Part shown: in pieces, positions 13,996 to 28,532 of the stretch
Numbering within the stretch: position 1 is the stretch's first letter
How the letters are laid out: every line of letters starts with the position of its first letter
DNA from: Imbricaverruca yamaguchii
Taxonomy: Eukaryota > Arthropoda > Thecostraca > Neoverrucidae
Direction: 5' to 3'
Assembly (NCBI GenBank): GCA_034440575.1
Contig: JAOTOL010001659.1
Location: 3,962,001-4,026,000 of the forward strand
DNA: 64,000 nt
Translations under genes and position numbers: made by a program
Notes under the pieces: generated by a model
The model's input: only the letters and a program-made list of their open reading frames with translations
The model's database searches: none
Told to the model about the DNA's origin: nothing

Positions 13996-16900
13996 GTGCA
14001 CATTAAAACGAATAACTATATTTGAATCTAGGTATACTGGTGTCGAGTATGTATAAATGGAACCAAGCATGAGTCCATTCTTACCGAATCAGTTCAACAC
14101 CGCCGCATAAACCGTGTCTTATATGGCATTTTTCACATGCAGATTGCAACTGAGAAAATCGAATTGGATCTCAACATTGATATTGCAGAGTGTTTCAGTC
14201 ACGATCCCTCGTTGCATTCTTCATCGTGAAGCAAAGAAAGTGCTCAAGTTTTGCTTTGGGATATATTACCAATCCATATGCAATTTATCGTCCTGCATTG
14301 ATTGGGGAAGGAGGCGCTTAATTTATCGTCCCTCGACGTTTTTCTCCGGACAAATCGATAATTGCGTTGTTCGATGCTTTCAATGTTTAAGTATCCACCG
14401 GCCATCAGTTCTACGCATTGCACCACAAATTGTCGGGTGTCATTATGGGTCTCTGGTTATGGCGTCATCAGAGGCATCGTTTTACCTACTTTGACAACTG
14501 GAATCGGGCATTTCTGATCCGGCCAACAGGTTAGAGTTGCCGCATGTCGTGTGTATGGGTTGGAGAACATGGGTTGGAGTGAGCACTAGCACATGGGTTG
14601 GACTCCAACCCTAACACATGGGTTGGAGTGACGCAAGAGGTCAATGTAAGCCCGAGTAGATCACCGTACACTACCTCGGACCGCATCCCAATCAATCATA
14701 GGTTTCGGGGCGCCGCTCGTCATTATATGTTGGAAACTCAGCGAATTCAACTGCAATTGGCTCTCACCAGTCATAACCGAAATTGTAATAACATTCTGAC
14801 AGGAAGAAAGATTGGAGATGATGTCACGTCTGGCTTATATTCTCCAGGTCACTAGAAGTCAAAACAGTATTGGTTAAAATGACAGGCATTGATTCAGCTG
14901 TATTTGAATATTGTGTTCTATGGAAGCAAAGTGCATAAAGTTGATGTATCAGAAAGATGAAGGCAATATCTGCTCCACTTTTACCACTGTCAGCATACGA
15001 GTAGTTCAGAGCAGACGATCCCTACGAATTTGTTATTTTGTTTTACTGTTTAATCGTGTGTAATATGTTGCTGTCATGAATGACTCACGTTTTGTGTATA
15101 AATGTACAATGGCTATGATGTATGCTCGGCAAAATTTACCATTTTTCATTGATCTGACAATGGCGTCAGATGTTACATGATGTCAACATGTCCTCAAGAG
15201 ATAAACGTTTGTATCCATGAGACTGCCAAGATCCGAGCTCATCTGGTGAGAACCAGGTCTGGGAAATATGACGATTGTGTGCCGATATAAATTGGTTGGG
15301 AGATGCGACTTTCGACAGGTTGCCATACTTCACTTTCACCTGTCATGGGATGCCAGCTATGATCTCGAGACCAAATATTTTATACCACGACAGCAGATGA
15401 GAAAGGGTCTATCGATTACCGCTGGAATCAGCTGATCTGTCTCTGGATGATGAGCGAGTTGGACACGTTGGGCTTCCCCACCCCACCCCCACCCCACCTC
15501 ACAGTGAATGGTTATTGACCAGGACCCCAAGTCATTCCGAGATGGATTTATGTCTGTTATATGTAACCCATTGGCCCACCTGGCAGCGGAACATCCTAGA
15601 ACGGCAGAGACCAAATACTCAGCTCTTATAGAGATGCAGAGCCCATGTGGAGTTACAATTGCTCATGTTCCACCGGGTGTAGTTGTCATACTTTTGCCCA
15701 CTATCAGGGGCTGGAAACGAAATTGTAGCTTTCTTGCTTTTTAAACTCATGACGATGCATATGAAAAGACCGATTGGATCCAAAGTGTAAAATACGGTAT
15801 TCCTGAGCCCACGATACACTCACATCTGACCTGTTCAATTTAAGGTGTGGGGCTTTGTAGCTGTTAGCTGGTGGGCACAAGATGCTGTCCTCACGTCGAC
15901 GTTTGGCTCGTCATATAACCGACAACGGCAGTTTCTATCCCATGGAAGTAAGATGTTTCCTCACATCAATGTTTGCGTGCTCACTCGTTTGCCCATGTTT
16001 TCCACACGTCGACTTTTGGCTGGTCATACAGCCGACCACGGTAGTGGGGATTCCGTAGTGTACTTCGTTGCCATATTGTGCTATTCCTTCAAACTCTGGC
16101 GGATCTCTCAACAGTCAACCGTAGCAAACCGCACACTAGGAGCTCTATCAAACTACCTGCTGCTCTGTGGCTCCATTTGATATCACGCTACATTAATCTG
16201 GCTCGTTTGTTGCTGTAACGCTCGGGGACAGCCTTGTAACGAAGTTAACCTCCGACGCTAATTATTAATGAAACATGCGCTATGGGTGTGACTACAGCCA
16301 TGTGTTCGAACTCGTCGGCTCCTGTCATCGTCATTCGGACTCCCCGGCTCCATGCGGAAACCTTCAAAATAACAGGTAATAAACATCTACCGCTGGTTTG
16401 CTGCCAAGCACTCCGTTTTGCTCTTTTAACCTTGACCGTGGCTTGTGCAGTCCTTGCTTGCGCACTATTTTCCACACGGTACGCCATGGCATGAAGGTGA
16501 TGTGAGTCTGCTTATCGTGTACCTTATGATTATCACATGGCCAGTAATACGAACTTATTCTGGGCCAGGGATGGTACGGATTTCGCACTGCCTGATCCGT
16601 GGGAAAACATCACGTTCATTTCGAACCACTGAGGTACCAGGGTGCCTAAATTGAAGCAATAGCATTCACGCTTTTCGGGACGGTCCAACGAAAGGGACAC
16701 GCCTGCAAGGAAGGAACTCAGAGCAGCTGTTCTCTGAGTTGGTCCCAGATCTGAGACCAACTCAGCGCTGGAAGTTGGCATTCGCTATCGCTGAGGTCCA
16801 GATGGCCGCAGCTGTTCCACACATGTTTGTCTGTGGCGCAGTAATTGCGTTCTAAATCTACTGCGTGGTATTTAACAGAACTTGCTGGGCTTTTCCAGCC

Positions 16901-18158
16901 AGTAGCTGCGTCGTCCCTGTTCTGAGAAAGCACGTACTCAGTCTTGCTCCATTAAAACAAATGTTGCAACTGCGCAGTGAGCACAATGAGAGACGTACCC
17001 ACGTCAAGCAAAAGACGCCCTTGTCATGAGGAGCTAAGACCCCGACATCTCCAGAAACGCGGCTTTGGGACGTCGGGAAAGATTAAGAGTAAGAGTAGGT
17101 TAATAATACTTAATTACAATATGCTGTAGTCTGTAACCTTGCCTTTGGTTTGGATGTCGTGCATTATGCAGTCTGTATCTTTATTTCACGCGCAATTTCG
17201 CCCTGTGTAGCTGAAGAATACTGCCACATCCTATATAATTCCCTGGTTCCCAACAATAGCGCTTAGTAACTACGAATGTTGTCATATTCATTGCATTACT
17301 GTAGTCCATCAACTTACATAATAGGATGGTTTCGTGAGATAGATAGCATTGGCTTCACTGACAGATAAAGGGTCGCGGGGACCATATCCCAAAAGAAGCC
17401 GATTTTGGACGAAATATTGTACCAAAATGGAATTTTCTCGCAATCTAAGAACGTATAATGATACAAATATTATCTTTGTAGAGCAATGATATATATTCAA
17501 ACTTGATTATTTTATCGAAACCAGACATTTTGTATTCCCAATCACCAACCGGTCCAGTACTAGGCTTCTGGAACCGCCCTGACTGTCTTCAACAGATTGT
17601 TTAAACAACCGTCTCTCCAGAGCCAAAGTCGTGGATTATTTTGTTTTTTCCTTAAGCTGTAAGTGCAAAAAACATACGGGAGCTGCAGGTATGTACACAC
17701 CAGCCTAAATTTTCTGCTTTCATTACTTCTTGATATGAGTTGTCACGTTCTGCCGTGGAATGTTAAAATTATTCCGTTAGAGGCGTTTTGCGACAATATT
17801 AATTTCAATATCTGCAGTGACGTTCAAATTGCGTCCACAAAAAATGAACGGGGCGGGGCACTTCCAGCCGGAGTCATGCAGCTTGTCGATCAGAGCCATC
17901 AACAGACAGCAACAGAAGTTGCGATGTTTTAAAACGACATGTGTGACGGTGGCAAGCCATGTAACGACCTTCCATTGCGTGTGAGGTGAACGATTCGGAG
18001 CCTGCGTGCAAGCAAGCACAATTACTCGACAAGCTGCCGACCTGATGGTGGAGAAGATGCGCGACTTGGACCGGGAGGACCCCTTCCAGAGCTGGAGCCG
18101 AACGCCAGGTCCCGAGCTAGCCTGCAGCCTGATCGGCGGTGTGCCAGGCTTCCGAGTG
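13996..18158. other. Intron sequence, no gene recognised
   Basis: About 4 kb of mostly unique sequence. Small items: a repeated ACATGGGTTGGA motif at 14568-14630 and an 11-bp perfect inverted repeat (16734-16744 with 16755-16765). Open frames are short and unconvincing. Confidence 0.5.
16734..16765. repeat. Perfect inverted repeat, 11-bp arms
   Basis: CTGAGTTGGTC at 16734-16744 pairs with GACCAACTCAG at 16755-16765 across a 10-base loop. It would fold as a hairpin in RNA or DNA. Role unknown. Confidence 0.8.
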
Positions 18159-18475
18159 TCCACACCAACATCCGTCGTGCCGCCGGGGTGGGTCCGACTC
18201 TCCCCGACCCCTCCCCCTCTCTCACGGCACGTGGCGACCCGTCGAGCCTCCACACGAACATCCGTCGTGCCGCCGGGGTGGGCCCGACTCTCCCCCTCCC
18301 CCTCCCCCTCTCTCACGGCACGTGGCGACCCGTCGAGCGTCCACACGAACATCCGTCGTGCCGCCGGGGTGGGCCCGACTCTCCCCCGACCCTGCCCCCC
18401 CCCCCCCTCTCACGGTACGTGGCGACCCGTCGAGCGTCCACACGAACGTCCGTCGTGCCGCCGGGCTGTCTGACG
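18159..18475. repeat. Minisatellite, unit about 90 bp, four copies
   Basis: Units start at 18159, 18249, about 18340 and 18437 with TCCACACGAACATCCGTCGT or close variants. They differ mainly in the length of a C/T-rich stretch. Overlapping Pro/Arg-rich open frames come from this composition. Confidence 0.88.
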
Positions 18476-18513
18476 GCCGGTCACGTGACAGGCCGTCCTG
18501 CGGACGCGCACCC

Positions 18514-18595
18514 CCCCCCTCTGCATGGACTGCTCCGCAGCCGAACCCCCCCTCTGCATGGACTGCTCCGCAGCCGAACCCCCCCCCCCATCCCC
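18514..18595. repeat. Two-copy tandem repeat, about 34 bp, between C runs
   Basis: CTCTGCATGGACTGCTCCGC is repeated with flanking poly-C. Confidence 0.8.
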
Positions 18596-19007
18596 CACCC
18601 GGCCACCGACAGACGTCCGTCGCGCCTGACGACGGAACAGGCTGCCACGGTTTGGCAGGATTTAGTGGAGGCTTGCGTGCTCCCGCCGTCGCATCATCGT
18701 CGGAGACCGAGTGTAATTTTGGACTCACATGCTGTTAGGCGATATTAATTCGGCGTTCATGTCGGCCATTCTGGGAGGCATAACATACGTTTATTTCTCC
18801 GCTCGCAAGCACCTCGATAAAAGTGACATTTCATTGGTCGTTTGTGTGCGGTGCTTTTTGCCGGCGCAGCCGACACCCCAGCGAATCTGCTCAGTGTGAA
18901 TAGAAAAAGACGTCAATCATGTACGCTACGCAGTCTACAGACAGTATAACCCGAGGTGCTCAGCTTGCGAGTGAATTTTGCTCCGTAGCTCAGAGTCGCC
19001 AGCGTGC

Positions 19008-20598
19008 GGACTACACACAGCCACACAGTCACTGAGGACTACACACAGCCACACAGTCACTGAGGACTACACACAGCCACACAGTCACTGAGGACTACAC
19101 ACTGTCACACAGTCACTGAGGACTACACACAGCCACACCGCGACTGGGGACTACACACAGCCACACAGTCACTGAGGACACACACAGCCACACCGCGACT
19201 GGGGACTACACACAGCCACAAGTCACTGGGACTACACACAGCCACACAGTCACTGAGGACTACACACAGCCACACAGTCACTGAGGACTCACACAGCCAC
19301 ACAGTCACTGAGGACTACACACAGCCACACAGTCACTGAGGACTACACACAGCCACACAGTCACTGAGGACTACACACAGCCACACGTCACTGAGGACTA
19401 CACACAGCCACACAGTCACTGAGGACTACACACAGCCACACAGTCACTGAGGACTACACACAGCCACACAGTCACTGAGGACTACACACAGCCACACAGT
19501 CACTGAGGACTACACACAGCCACACAGTCACTGAGGACTACACACAGCCACACAGTCACTGAGGACTACACACAGCCACACAGTCACTGAGGACTACACA
19601 CAGCCACACAGTCACTGAGGACTACACACAGCCACACAGTCACTGAGGACTACACACAGCCACACAGTCACTGAGGACTACACACAGCCACACCGCGACT
19701 GGGGACTACACACAGCCACACTGTCACTGAGGACTACACACAGCCACACAGTCACTGAGGACTACACACAGCCACACAGTCACTGAGGACTACACACAGC
19801 CACACAGTCACTGAGGACTACACACAGCCACACAGTCACTGAGGACTACACACAGCCACACAGTCACTGAGGACTACACACAGCCACACAGTCACTGAGG
19901 ACTACACACAGCCACACAGTCACTGAGGGCTACACACAGCCACACAGTCACTGAGGACTACACACAGCCACACAGTCACTGAGGGCTACACACAGCCACA
20001 CAGTCACTGAGGGCTACACACAGCCACACAGTCACTGAGGACTACACACAGCCACACCGCGACTGGGGACTACACACAGCCACACTGTCACTGAGGACTA
20101 CACACAGCCACACAGTCACTGAGGACTACACACAGCCACACAGTCACTGAGGACTACACACAGCCACACAGTCACTGAGGACTACACACAGCCACACAGT
20201 CACTGAGGACTACACACAGCCACACCGCGACTGGGGACTACACACAGCCACACTGTCACTGAGGACTACACACAGCCACACAGTCACTGAGGACTACACA
20301 CAGCCACACAGTCACTGAGGACTACACACAGCCACACAGTCACTGAGGACTACACACAGCCACACCGCGATTGAGGACTACACACTGTCACACCATGACT
20401 GAGAACTACACACTGTCACACCGCGACTGGGGACTACACACAGCCACACTGTCACTGAGGACTACGCACTGCCACACTGTCACTGAGGACTACACACAGC
20501 CACACAGTCACTGAGGACTACACACTGTCACACCGCGATTGAGGACTACAAATAGTCACACTGCGACTGAGGACTATACACAGTCACGCCGCGACAAA
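19008..20598. repeat. 28-bp satellite, about 57 copies (1.6 kb)
   Basis: The unit reads GGACTACACACAGCCACACA followed by GTCACTGA. Most copies are identical. A variant pair, with CCGCGACTGGG and CTGTCACTGAG in place of the usual end, recurs at about 19137, 19189, 19691, 20055, 20224 and 20420, which hints at a higher-order unit. The 3' edge decays gradually to about 20680. There are no spacers, so this is not a CRISPR array. Confidence 0.97.
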
Positions 20599-20599
20599 A

Positions 20600-21133
20600 G
20601 CCACATTGAGACTACAATTGCACTGTGACTACAGGCCCACTAGGACTACAACCACACTGCGAATAAGGACTGCATTCAGTCACACTGTCTCTCAACGCAA
20701 GCCTCTGCTGGTGCAGGGGCGCGAACGATCAACGCTTGTCGAAGCGCCCTGAAGCCAAAATAACTAACTACCCGTACGACGTTGTTGATAACACTTACCC
20801 ATAGATGTCGCCACTGTGAGCGACGCGGGACGCGTCCTTACAAACTTCGTGAAATTGAACATTACGCCTATGGTGTTGCATGGAAGGAATTGACCTAAAG
20901 CCTCTTGTCTACCCTCCCGTGTCCGAAATCCCTGGCGTCTAAAATAATCATTTAGCTGGTAAATGCATGATGCAATCCTGGCGGGGAACCAACTGATTTC
21001 ACACATTGCTTCTGCACGACGTTCTTATGTTACTATCCAATTTCATTCCCCCTTCCCGAGCCAGAAAGCTAATATCAGAAATTGTGTGTCAATGCGCGAC
21101 AATTGCTTGGATATTTATTGACGTGATATTCGA
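20600..21133. other. Decayed satellite edge and unique intron sequence
   Basis: Up to about 20680 the sequence is mutated 28-bp units. The rest shows nothing recognisable. Confidence 0.5.
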
Positions 21134-21522
21134 GCAGATGCCGACCCTCACGGACCCATCTGGACGGATGTTGCCACCATGCTGGTTGGGCAGATGTCGA
21201 CCCTCACGGAGCTATCTGTACGGATGTTGCCACCATGCTGGTCGGGCAGATGTTAACCCGCACGGTGCCATCTAGACGGATGTTGCCACCATGCTGGTTG
21301 GGCAGATGTTAACCAGCACGGTGCCATCTGGACGGATGTTGCCACCATGCTGGTCGGGCAGATGTTAACCCGCACGGTGCCATCTGGACGGATGTTGCCA
21401 CCATGCTGGTCGGGCAGATGTTAACCCGCACGGTGCCATCTGGACGGATGTTTCCACCATGCTGGTCGGGCAGATGTCGAGCCGCACGGTGCCATCTGGA
21501 CGGATGTTGACATCATGCTGGT
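21134..21522. repeat. 56-bp minisatellite, about seven copies
   Basis: Each unit contains GCAGATGTTAACCCGCACGG and a GGATGTTGCCACCATGCTGG segment. Later units are more alike than the first two. Confidence 0.93.
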
Positions 21523-23009
21523 CGCTAAAGATCGCCAAAGTACCGCGCGCCGCAGTAGTCCGCCGTGTGGTGCTGTGATGGTTCTGATCCACTGATCCGC
21601 CTTCTATAATCACGGATAATTTCCTCCCAACATATCGGTCACGCCACGCCAAGGCGTCAGCACATAAATCCATTGATGAAGACATATTTGTGTCGTTTTG
21701 GCAATTTTTTTTGCGCGACCTCGACGGATCGAGCCCGGTTTTCGTGTCATGCAGCCGATAATTGACCTTTATCGGTGCAGGATGCATTTTAGTGCGCGCT
21801 GGGCACACGCAGCCAGGCAAGCGCAGAATGTCGCAGAAATGAGTTCAATAAATAATTGCATAGATACTGAGAGAAAGAAGTACGCGCTTACTCAGCTGCG
21901 TTGGTAAGCAAGTGCCCTGTGCACTAGTGGGAAATGCAATCAAATACCTGTATGGCACGCAAGCGCAATGTAAAGCAAGGATGGAGGGAAAGAAACAGAC
22001 CTGTTTCAAGAACATGTCAGTGATTGACTGCAATGAATATATAATCATTATGTGCATCAACTCACAACTTCAAATAACTGGGAAGCTGGATTCAAAATTG
22101 TCACTTAAAATGATAGGTAGTAGGCAAATGTTGCTAATTAGGTACAACTATATATATATATATATATATGTATATACGTGAGGAACACATTGGAGGTGTT
22201 CCAAGACAGATCGATCTACCCATAGCAAAATGAAATCTGGTCCACCAACTGTACCTGTATTGATTTGTCAGTATGCGTTGATCCGATTGTATCCAGAATC
22301 AACAAGAAATTGATTGAAAAGTTAAAGCCAGCATAAACAAACGACTTTATGACATCATTAGAACATAATCTTAGATGACCTTGAGGATGAGTTTTTATGC
22401 AACGTACCCTGGGCACGTTGCGCAACAAAAAATCACATAGGTATTCATTTGAAGGTAGTGGAATTGTCACGCTGCTGTCTCGATTGGTTTGGCTGTTATG
22501 TCAAATAAACCGAGAGGAAGCCCTCTTCCAGGCACTCGCGGGTTAGATGTTGTATGTTACGTGACTTTCTACCTACGTCATGTTCTGGAAGCTTTCGAGA
22601 TTTGCATTGTCTGTTCGCTCGTTGGTTATTGGCTCTTACGACGCGTTTTGGCCGCTAGGTTATTAGTATCGCCAATCTCTCACGCCGATTGGCGATTGGT
22701 CAGTTGTCCGATTGGCAACGACAGGCAACACGTGAGATGTGGTTCCAGAAACTTTCGGTTTAGAGACCGATGTACAATCCCTTCACTACTTCTTCCCCAC
22801 GATGTTCAATGTCACATGATTTCGCTTGATAGCCGACACAAACCACGCGTCTACATATATGAATGCGTCAATTGCGTGGTAAATATATTAATTATGGTCA
22901 TAGCTTGTCACGCTAATGACCTTCGATAACCATAATCATGCGCATATGTAATGGCACATGGTTATGCATATATCATAATAATACAAAAAGTATTACCGAA
23001 GACGGCTGG
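21523..23009. other. Intron sequence, no gene recognised
   Basis: Mostly unique. A (TA)n run lies at 22150-22170. No coding signal seen. Confidence 0.5.
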
Positions 23010-23547
23010 GGCTGGCTCTCGTCTGAGGATGGAACCCGTCTGGTACCGGCCCCAACACATGGCACCCAGCTGGGACTGGCACCCATCTGGTACCGGCCAC
23101 ACATGGCACTCACCTGAGGCTGGCACCCATCTGGTACCGACCACCCATGGCACCCATCTGGTACCAGCCACACATGACACCCAGCTGAGGCTGGCACCCA
23201 TCTGGTACCGGCCACACATGACACTCAGCTGAGACTGGCACCCATCCGGTACCGGCCACACATGGCACTCAGCTGGGACTGGCACCCATCTGGTACCGGC
23301 CACACATGTCACTCAGCTGGGACTGGCACCCATCTGGTACCGACCACCCATGGCACCCATCTGGTACCAGCCACACATGGCACCCAGCTGGAGCTGGCAC
23401 CCATCTGGTACCGCCACACATACTCGCTGAGCCGGTACCGGCCACACATGGCACTCAGCTGGGACTGGCACCCATCTGGTACCGGCCACACATGTCACTC
23501 AGCTGGGACTGGCACCCACCCGGACGGACGGACCTGCGACAATGTCG
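23010..23547. repeat. Minisatellite, unit about 50 bp, related to the array at 29.4 kb
   Basis: About ten imperfect copies combine CACTCAGCTGGGACTGGCAC with CCATCTGGTACCGGCCACAC. The array ends in a non-repeated segment (23511-23547) that matches the end of the 29.4-kb array (29954-29990) at 32 of 37 positions. So the two loci are copies of one element, not independent arrays. Confidence 0.9.
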
Positions 23548-26500
23548 AAGCTCCATATAATATCAAGCTGCGTCCATTGGAATTGGCAATGCGAACAGTG
23601 GGCGGTTTCACGCGTTCATTTGCAGGAAGTAATGGTTATGACATCCCAATGGCGAGGTCAGACCAAAATAAATACGTTGATCTGAAAGCTTTTAAACCGT
23701 AGATTGGATCAATTTATTACACGAATAAACAAACAGAATCGGTTCAGCTACCTCATACATGCTCCTGGACAGCTTGAGCTGGAGTAGCTTGTTTATGTGC
23801 ATACCTAGCGGAAATCTGAAAGTCAGACCAAGCGAGCCTGACTCCAGAAGTGAACTCGATGACAACAGCTCTTTGTCGAATTCAGTGGTCTTCAAATGCC
23901 AAATGTTCCGAGCAATGAACCACTATGAATGTCACCAGCCAGCTTAAACTGTAGTAAGTGATTGACCCCTTATGATAGTTATGACGAATTGTAATCCACG
24001 TTCTAAAAAAAATGTAGTCATCATTTGCGCTCTGATTGCATCATTTACGTCTAAAATATGTCAAGCAAACCAACAAACAAGTTCTTCTCAGATGCGGATG
24101 TTTTGAATGTGTTGCGGTCTTTGGTGTGTTGTGAACAAATCAATTTTTGTTCTTTGTTTTTGCCTTTTTGTTCTTCCTTGCGAGTAGGATATTCAAAGAC
24201 AAGGATCAGTTCCCCGCTCCCAGTAGGGGCTATTTAGGTAGGAGTACAGCGATAATTTAAAACGGAGTCTCTTGTGGTGCGGTAGAGTTATCCCTATTAC
24301 AACATTAAGCAACCCGCTTGCAAAGTGGAGAAAAGTTAATATTTTCGTCTAGATTGAATTGTAGCATCGGAAAGTGATGTATCTTTATATTCATGCATAG
24401 TACAGGTACTTCGGAGCCATGAAATAAAACGTAAAAGGAACTATATTCATCCACAGGGTACATACTACCACATCCTCCCTAATATTGTATAGTTGCTGGT
24501 AATACAACTGTAAATATATGTTCTATCAGACAACTCCTACCACCAGGCCATGATGCCAAATGAATTTTTTCTGTGAATCGGATACATTTGTCAAGCAGTG
24601 CCGCAATTTGATTATGTTGGTTGAGCTTTACATCCAATTGCATTCCGGTGCATATTTGCCGTCGTGAAACGGGCTAGTGTTACCTTCAGAGGTCACTTAG
24701 CTTGTTGCAGTTGCAAATACAATGCACCAGGTTCTTTGGCGTGTTCATATAAAGAAGTGCCATGCCGTCATTTTCCAAAGTATATTTCATAAAATGTAGG
24801 CAAACGCTATAGTCTTGTTGACCTAAAAGTTAGGTTACGAAGTTACTTGGGCCAAATGTAAAGTCGGTTAATAACAAGTTTCATATTTGAAACAAACGTT
24901 GCATTTTGATTCCAAATCCATATTTCATTTTGTACTTCTTCACAGAAACAATGGTTTTATATTGGTTCGTAAGTAGCAATGCTTCGCAATGACCTGGAGA
25001 TACCGGAAGGCATAGTTCTTGAGTTTGGGGCCTAATGAAATTAAGAATGGTCTGATTGAAATGAAAGCCCGATAATTATCCTCTGAAACAATTTCCTTCC
25101 ACTTCTGAGAGGCTGGTGTTCAAATCCGACCCTACTGGGTTGATTTGTCCTGGAAAGCCCCGTTGATCTCTATGGGTCTGTTCCCGTGCCCTCAACCGGA
25201 ATAAGTTGAACGTCCATTTTATCTACCGGTCGTTCCGTATCTCATCCGAAACTGGTGTATCCTCGGCGCACCTCAATTGAATGAGAAAAACCTAATCCGG
25301 CCGGTCGGTGGATGAGGAAACCCATACTTAGAATAAGACAATTGTGCCGCAGCAGTGCGTTCAGCTTCAAAACATTTTGAACCTGATTTGAGCCCGGATC
25401 AAATCCATGGGTCGCGAATATTTCATAGTTTCTTTATTTTAAAGCCGATTTTTTAACAGGAATCCAAAAGGCATGAATTATCCGATGGATATGGATCAGC
25501 CACCCATTTGGTGTGTCGCCAGCTGCATTACGAGTGTCTACAATACACGTCGGGAGCATCCAATACCCAGCTGAAAATTGGAGCTTGGCGTGTTAAATTT
25601 GATGGGTAAATTGTAGTTTCAATCATGGGTGTTCATGTGAATGCCTTTGGGGTGGTATGCGCGCTGGTGTGCATACATACTCTTTTGTATGCATGTGTGC
25701 ATCACGAGCGGATATAGGACCACGTGAGCCTTCTGCATGGGAAGGTGGCTTTCCTCTGGCGCACGGGCCTTGATTTATGACAATTATTGGGGAGGGACAA
25801 GGCCAATATCGAGGAGCACTTGCCCCCTCGAGATTATGTATGCTACACTCCTTCTCTGACTGGGAAAAAACGTTCCTCCGTGAAAACTCGAGTACACCGT
25901 TGAGGGCACGTACTAATGAAGAACCCCTCGCTAGGCGGGTTATTGGGCCTAGGGTCCAATGGTTGATTGGGCTCTCATGACAGAAAACAAATATTGAACT
26001 TAATACAAATCCGACAGTGTGACGAGTAGCATAGGAACAAGCAACGGAGAATGTCACCGCATTGCGTAGTGACGCAAAATAGCACAGCAGCCATACCACA
26101 GCCAGCAGATGATTGAATGACAAAACTATACGGTACGCTCCCGTGACTCAACTGGGAAGATCTTCTTTCTGGAGCTAGACCTATTCCGGTTCAGGGTGCG
26201 GAAATAGACCCTATCCAACGAAGTGGAGTTTCTTATGCTTTCGGCGGGAACCAGGTTCTACCCAAGACCGGATTCAGGACGTGTCATGTGGGGCACCTGA
26301 AGTGTCATGTGGGGCACTTGTTTGGAGAGGCACCGTTTGCTTCCGAGTGGTGCTTCTGGCAAAGAAATTCGAGGGAGGAGGGCGGTGCACTCGAGTCTTC
26401 CCGGAGGAGTGCCACCTTCCATGCAGAGGGCATTGCCCCCCAGTGCCCTTGTATCCGCCTCTGACCCTATCAGCGGCAGGTCTAGGGGTAGCCAGGGCAT

Positions 26501-28532
26501 GTGCCCACTCCTCTGATAGAAATGTGGCGCCACTTCTACTGGAAAAAAGGCGCCCCTCCAGACACTTTTACAGTGACGGTCCTCCAGGCACATGCCCCCA
26601 TGATAATTTCTGGACCCGCCCCTGCAGAGAAGTGCCCCATCCCATGACAATTCCTGGATCTCCCCCTGTTTGTGGTGCCGTCCATGATTTGTTGCATATA
26701 TAAGCAATTGCATCGCTCAGGGCGTTACCAAATAGTTAGATATGTATAAAATTAAACCAGAAATGTTGACAGGAAGTACTCCAGGGATGGAAACCGGATG
26801 TTCTGACTCTCCTGGGATGTCGTTCTTCCTCTTCTGCCTGGTGTACATTGTTTGGGAAGGTTCATTTACATGCAAGCGCACCGAATTATGAAAAAGAGAG
26901 TATAATCTGATAACAATAAGAATGAGTGGCAATGCTGTTGGCTTGACTGTTGTAACAACAAGCTTCAGAACATAATGCCCATGTACTAGAACACAGAGCT
27001 AAGGAACACTCCTTCAACTTTATATGGTGTCATCATGGGGCAACTATAAATGGTGCGTATTATCAATGTTATTATTATTTTCGACTCATCTCTATTTATG
27101 GTATCAGCTTTCTTTTTGTATGATATCAGCATTATCAAATCAATGTGTTGGTACGCCGTGGATACAATACGTGTCATTTTTAAATGCGAGCATAATGTCA
27201 CTCATGTTAATCACTGCTTCAAAGATACAAGTTTGTGTTCATGAGATTCGCAAGGCCCACGGTCTCGACAGCAATCCAAACCTGGGAAATCACTCCACCA
27301 GGTACCGAGTTGAATTGGTAGGAAGGGCGAGTTTGGAAAAACAAACGACTTCTCCAACAATTTGAATTTATCTGCGGCATCATCTCGGTCTCCACATGTG
27401 GAACAATGTAGGCCACAAGCGTGCATGATAGAGTCCATCATGAAAAATGAGTAATATCATAATCACCGTTTGGATCAGATCGATACGTTCATTGGCCGTT
27501 GAAATAGATGGAGGCGCTACACGCCCCGATCTATTTCCCTTTCCCAGTCGATGGAGTTCGGCCAATACCCCAGTAAATGCCGGCTGAAAACAAATTTAAT
27601 TCTGTAACACTACCTGATCTGAATTCGAATCCAGCAGCCATCTTTGCTGGTGCGAACTTCAAGGCGGTCATTTTCATGCTTCTACAAAGTGTTGCATATC
27701 GCTCTCAGTGTGGCCGACAAGTGCATTAACCGAACTGCCCTGTCTGCCTCACCCTCCGCGAGGTGGCATGAAATGCCCAGGTGAATATGCACGTGCCTAT
27801 GTGGGCTTGGTTCAGGTGCGTGTTGAACAGTTTGATATGAAATTATATTCGGTGCCAACCCAAATGAAGCTGCTGTCGCCTGACATTTCTAGATAGTTTG
27901 AACTTTTGGCCTGGCATGAATGTCACCGTCTGACTGAAAGCATGTACATCTGTACGACATATAAACTAGGCGCCATTGAATGCTCCAGGAAGCACAAAGG
28001 CGCTGAGTTTCGCTGTGTTCCGCGACTTTATCTCAGTTTGGGACGACACAGAGAGGGATGATTGCTTCCCCGTCCCGGCACGAAGGCTGGTGAGATATGT
28101 TCTATATGTGCGATGGCTGCTAAATACACCTAGCACCTGCCACAGGCGCTGGCGACAGACTGTCACGTCGGCGGTCCACCTGTCACGAGCGCCGGTGAGA
28201 GAAATGCACCTATCGATCAACGCTGTAATGGTTTTCTCAGTCAGACGTGTCGATCACGTCCGTGAGGAAGCTTCGTGTGGCGTTGCATCCGAGTCCGGTT
28301 GCTGCTCTTCTGATGACTGATGACTCGTTTGGAGGTGTCTGACGAGTGTGGGCAAGGTGTGCACACGTGGTGATCTCGCCCTGCACAGCCATCAGGTGCT
28401 GAGCCATCATCGACGACGCTACCGTTGAGTGAGACTCGACGACACTACCGTCACACCTTTGTGGCAGGCATAGGCTGAGATGCCCACTGCCATGACTGTG
28501 CCGGCTTTGCTCCTACTGAGGACACCACCAAC
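23548..28532. other. Intron sequence, no gene recognised
   Basis: Five kilobases of largely unique AT-richer DNA. At 26281-26700 there is a C/G-rich block with two copies of the MITE-end motif (near 26600 and 26645), probably a decayed mobile element. No coding exon seen. Confidence 0.45.
26281..26670. mobile_element. Decayed MITE-family fragment(s)
   Basis: It contains ATGATAATTTCTGGACCCGC (26600 on) and ATGACAATTCCTGGATCT (26644 on). These match the right end of the element at 13680-13989, including the exact 17-base TGACAATTCCTGGATCT. Left ends are unclear, so the boundaries are approximate. Confidence 0.4.

Noticed and set aside
18006..18748. Overlapping Pro/Arg/Thr-rich open frames on both strands
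   Set aside because: Composition effect of the 90-bp C-rich repeat. No splice or domain evidence.
19008..20598. CRISPR array (28-bp repeat)
   Set aside because: Units abut without unique spacers, the genome is eukaryotic and no cas genes are present. The same applies to the 31- and 34-bp arrays.
25100..25215. tRNA-like B box GGTGTTCAAATCCGACCC
   Set aside because: No A box at the right distance and no second copy seen. Too weak to call a SINE or tRNA.
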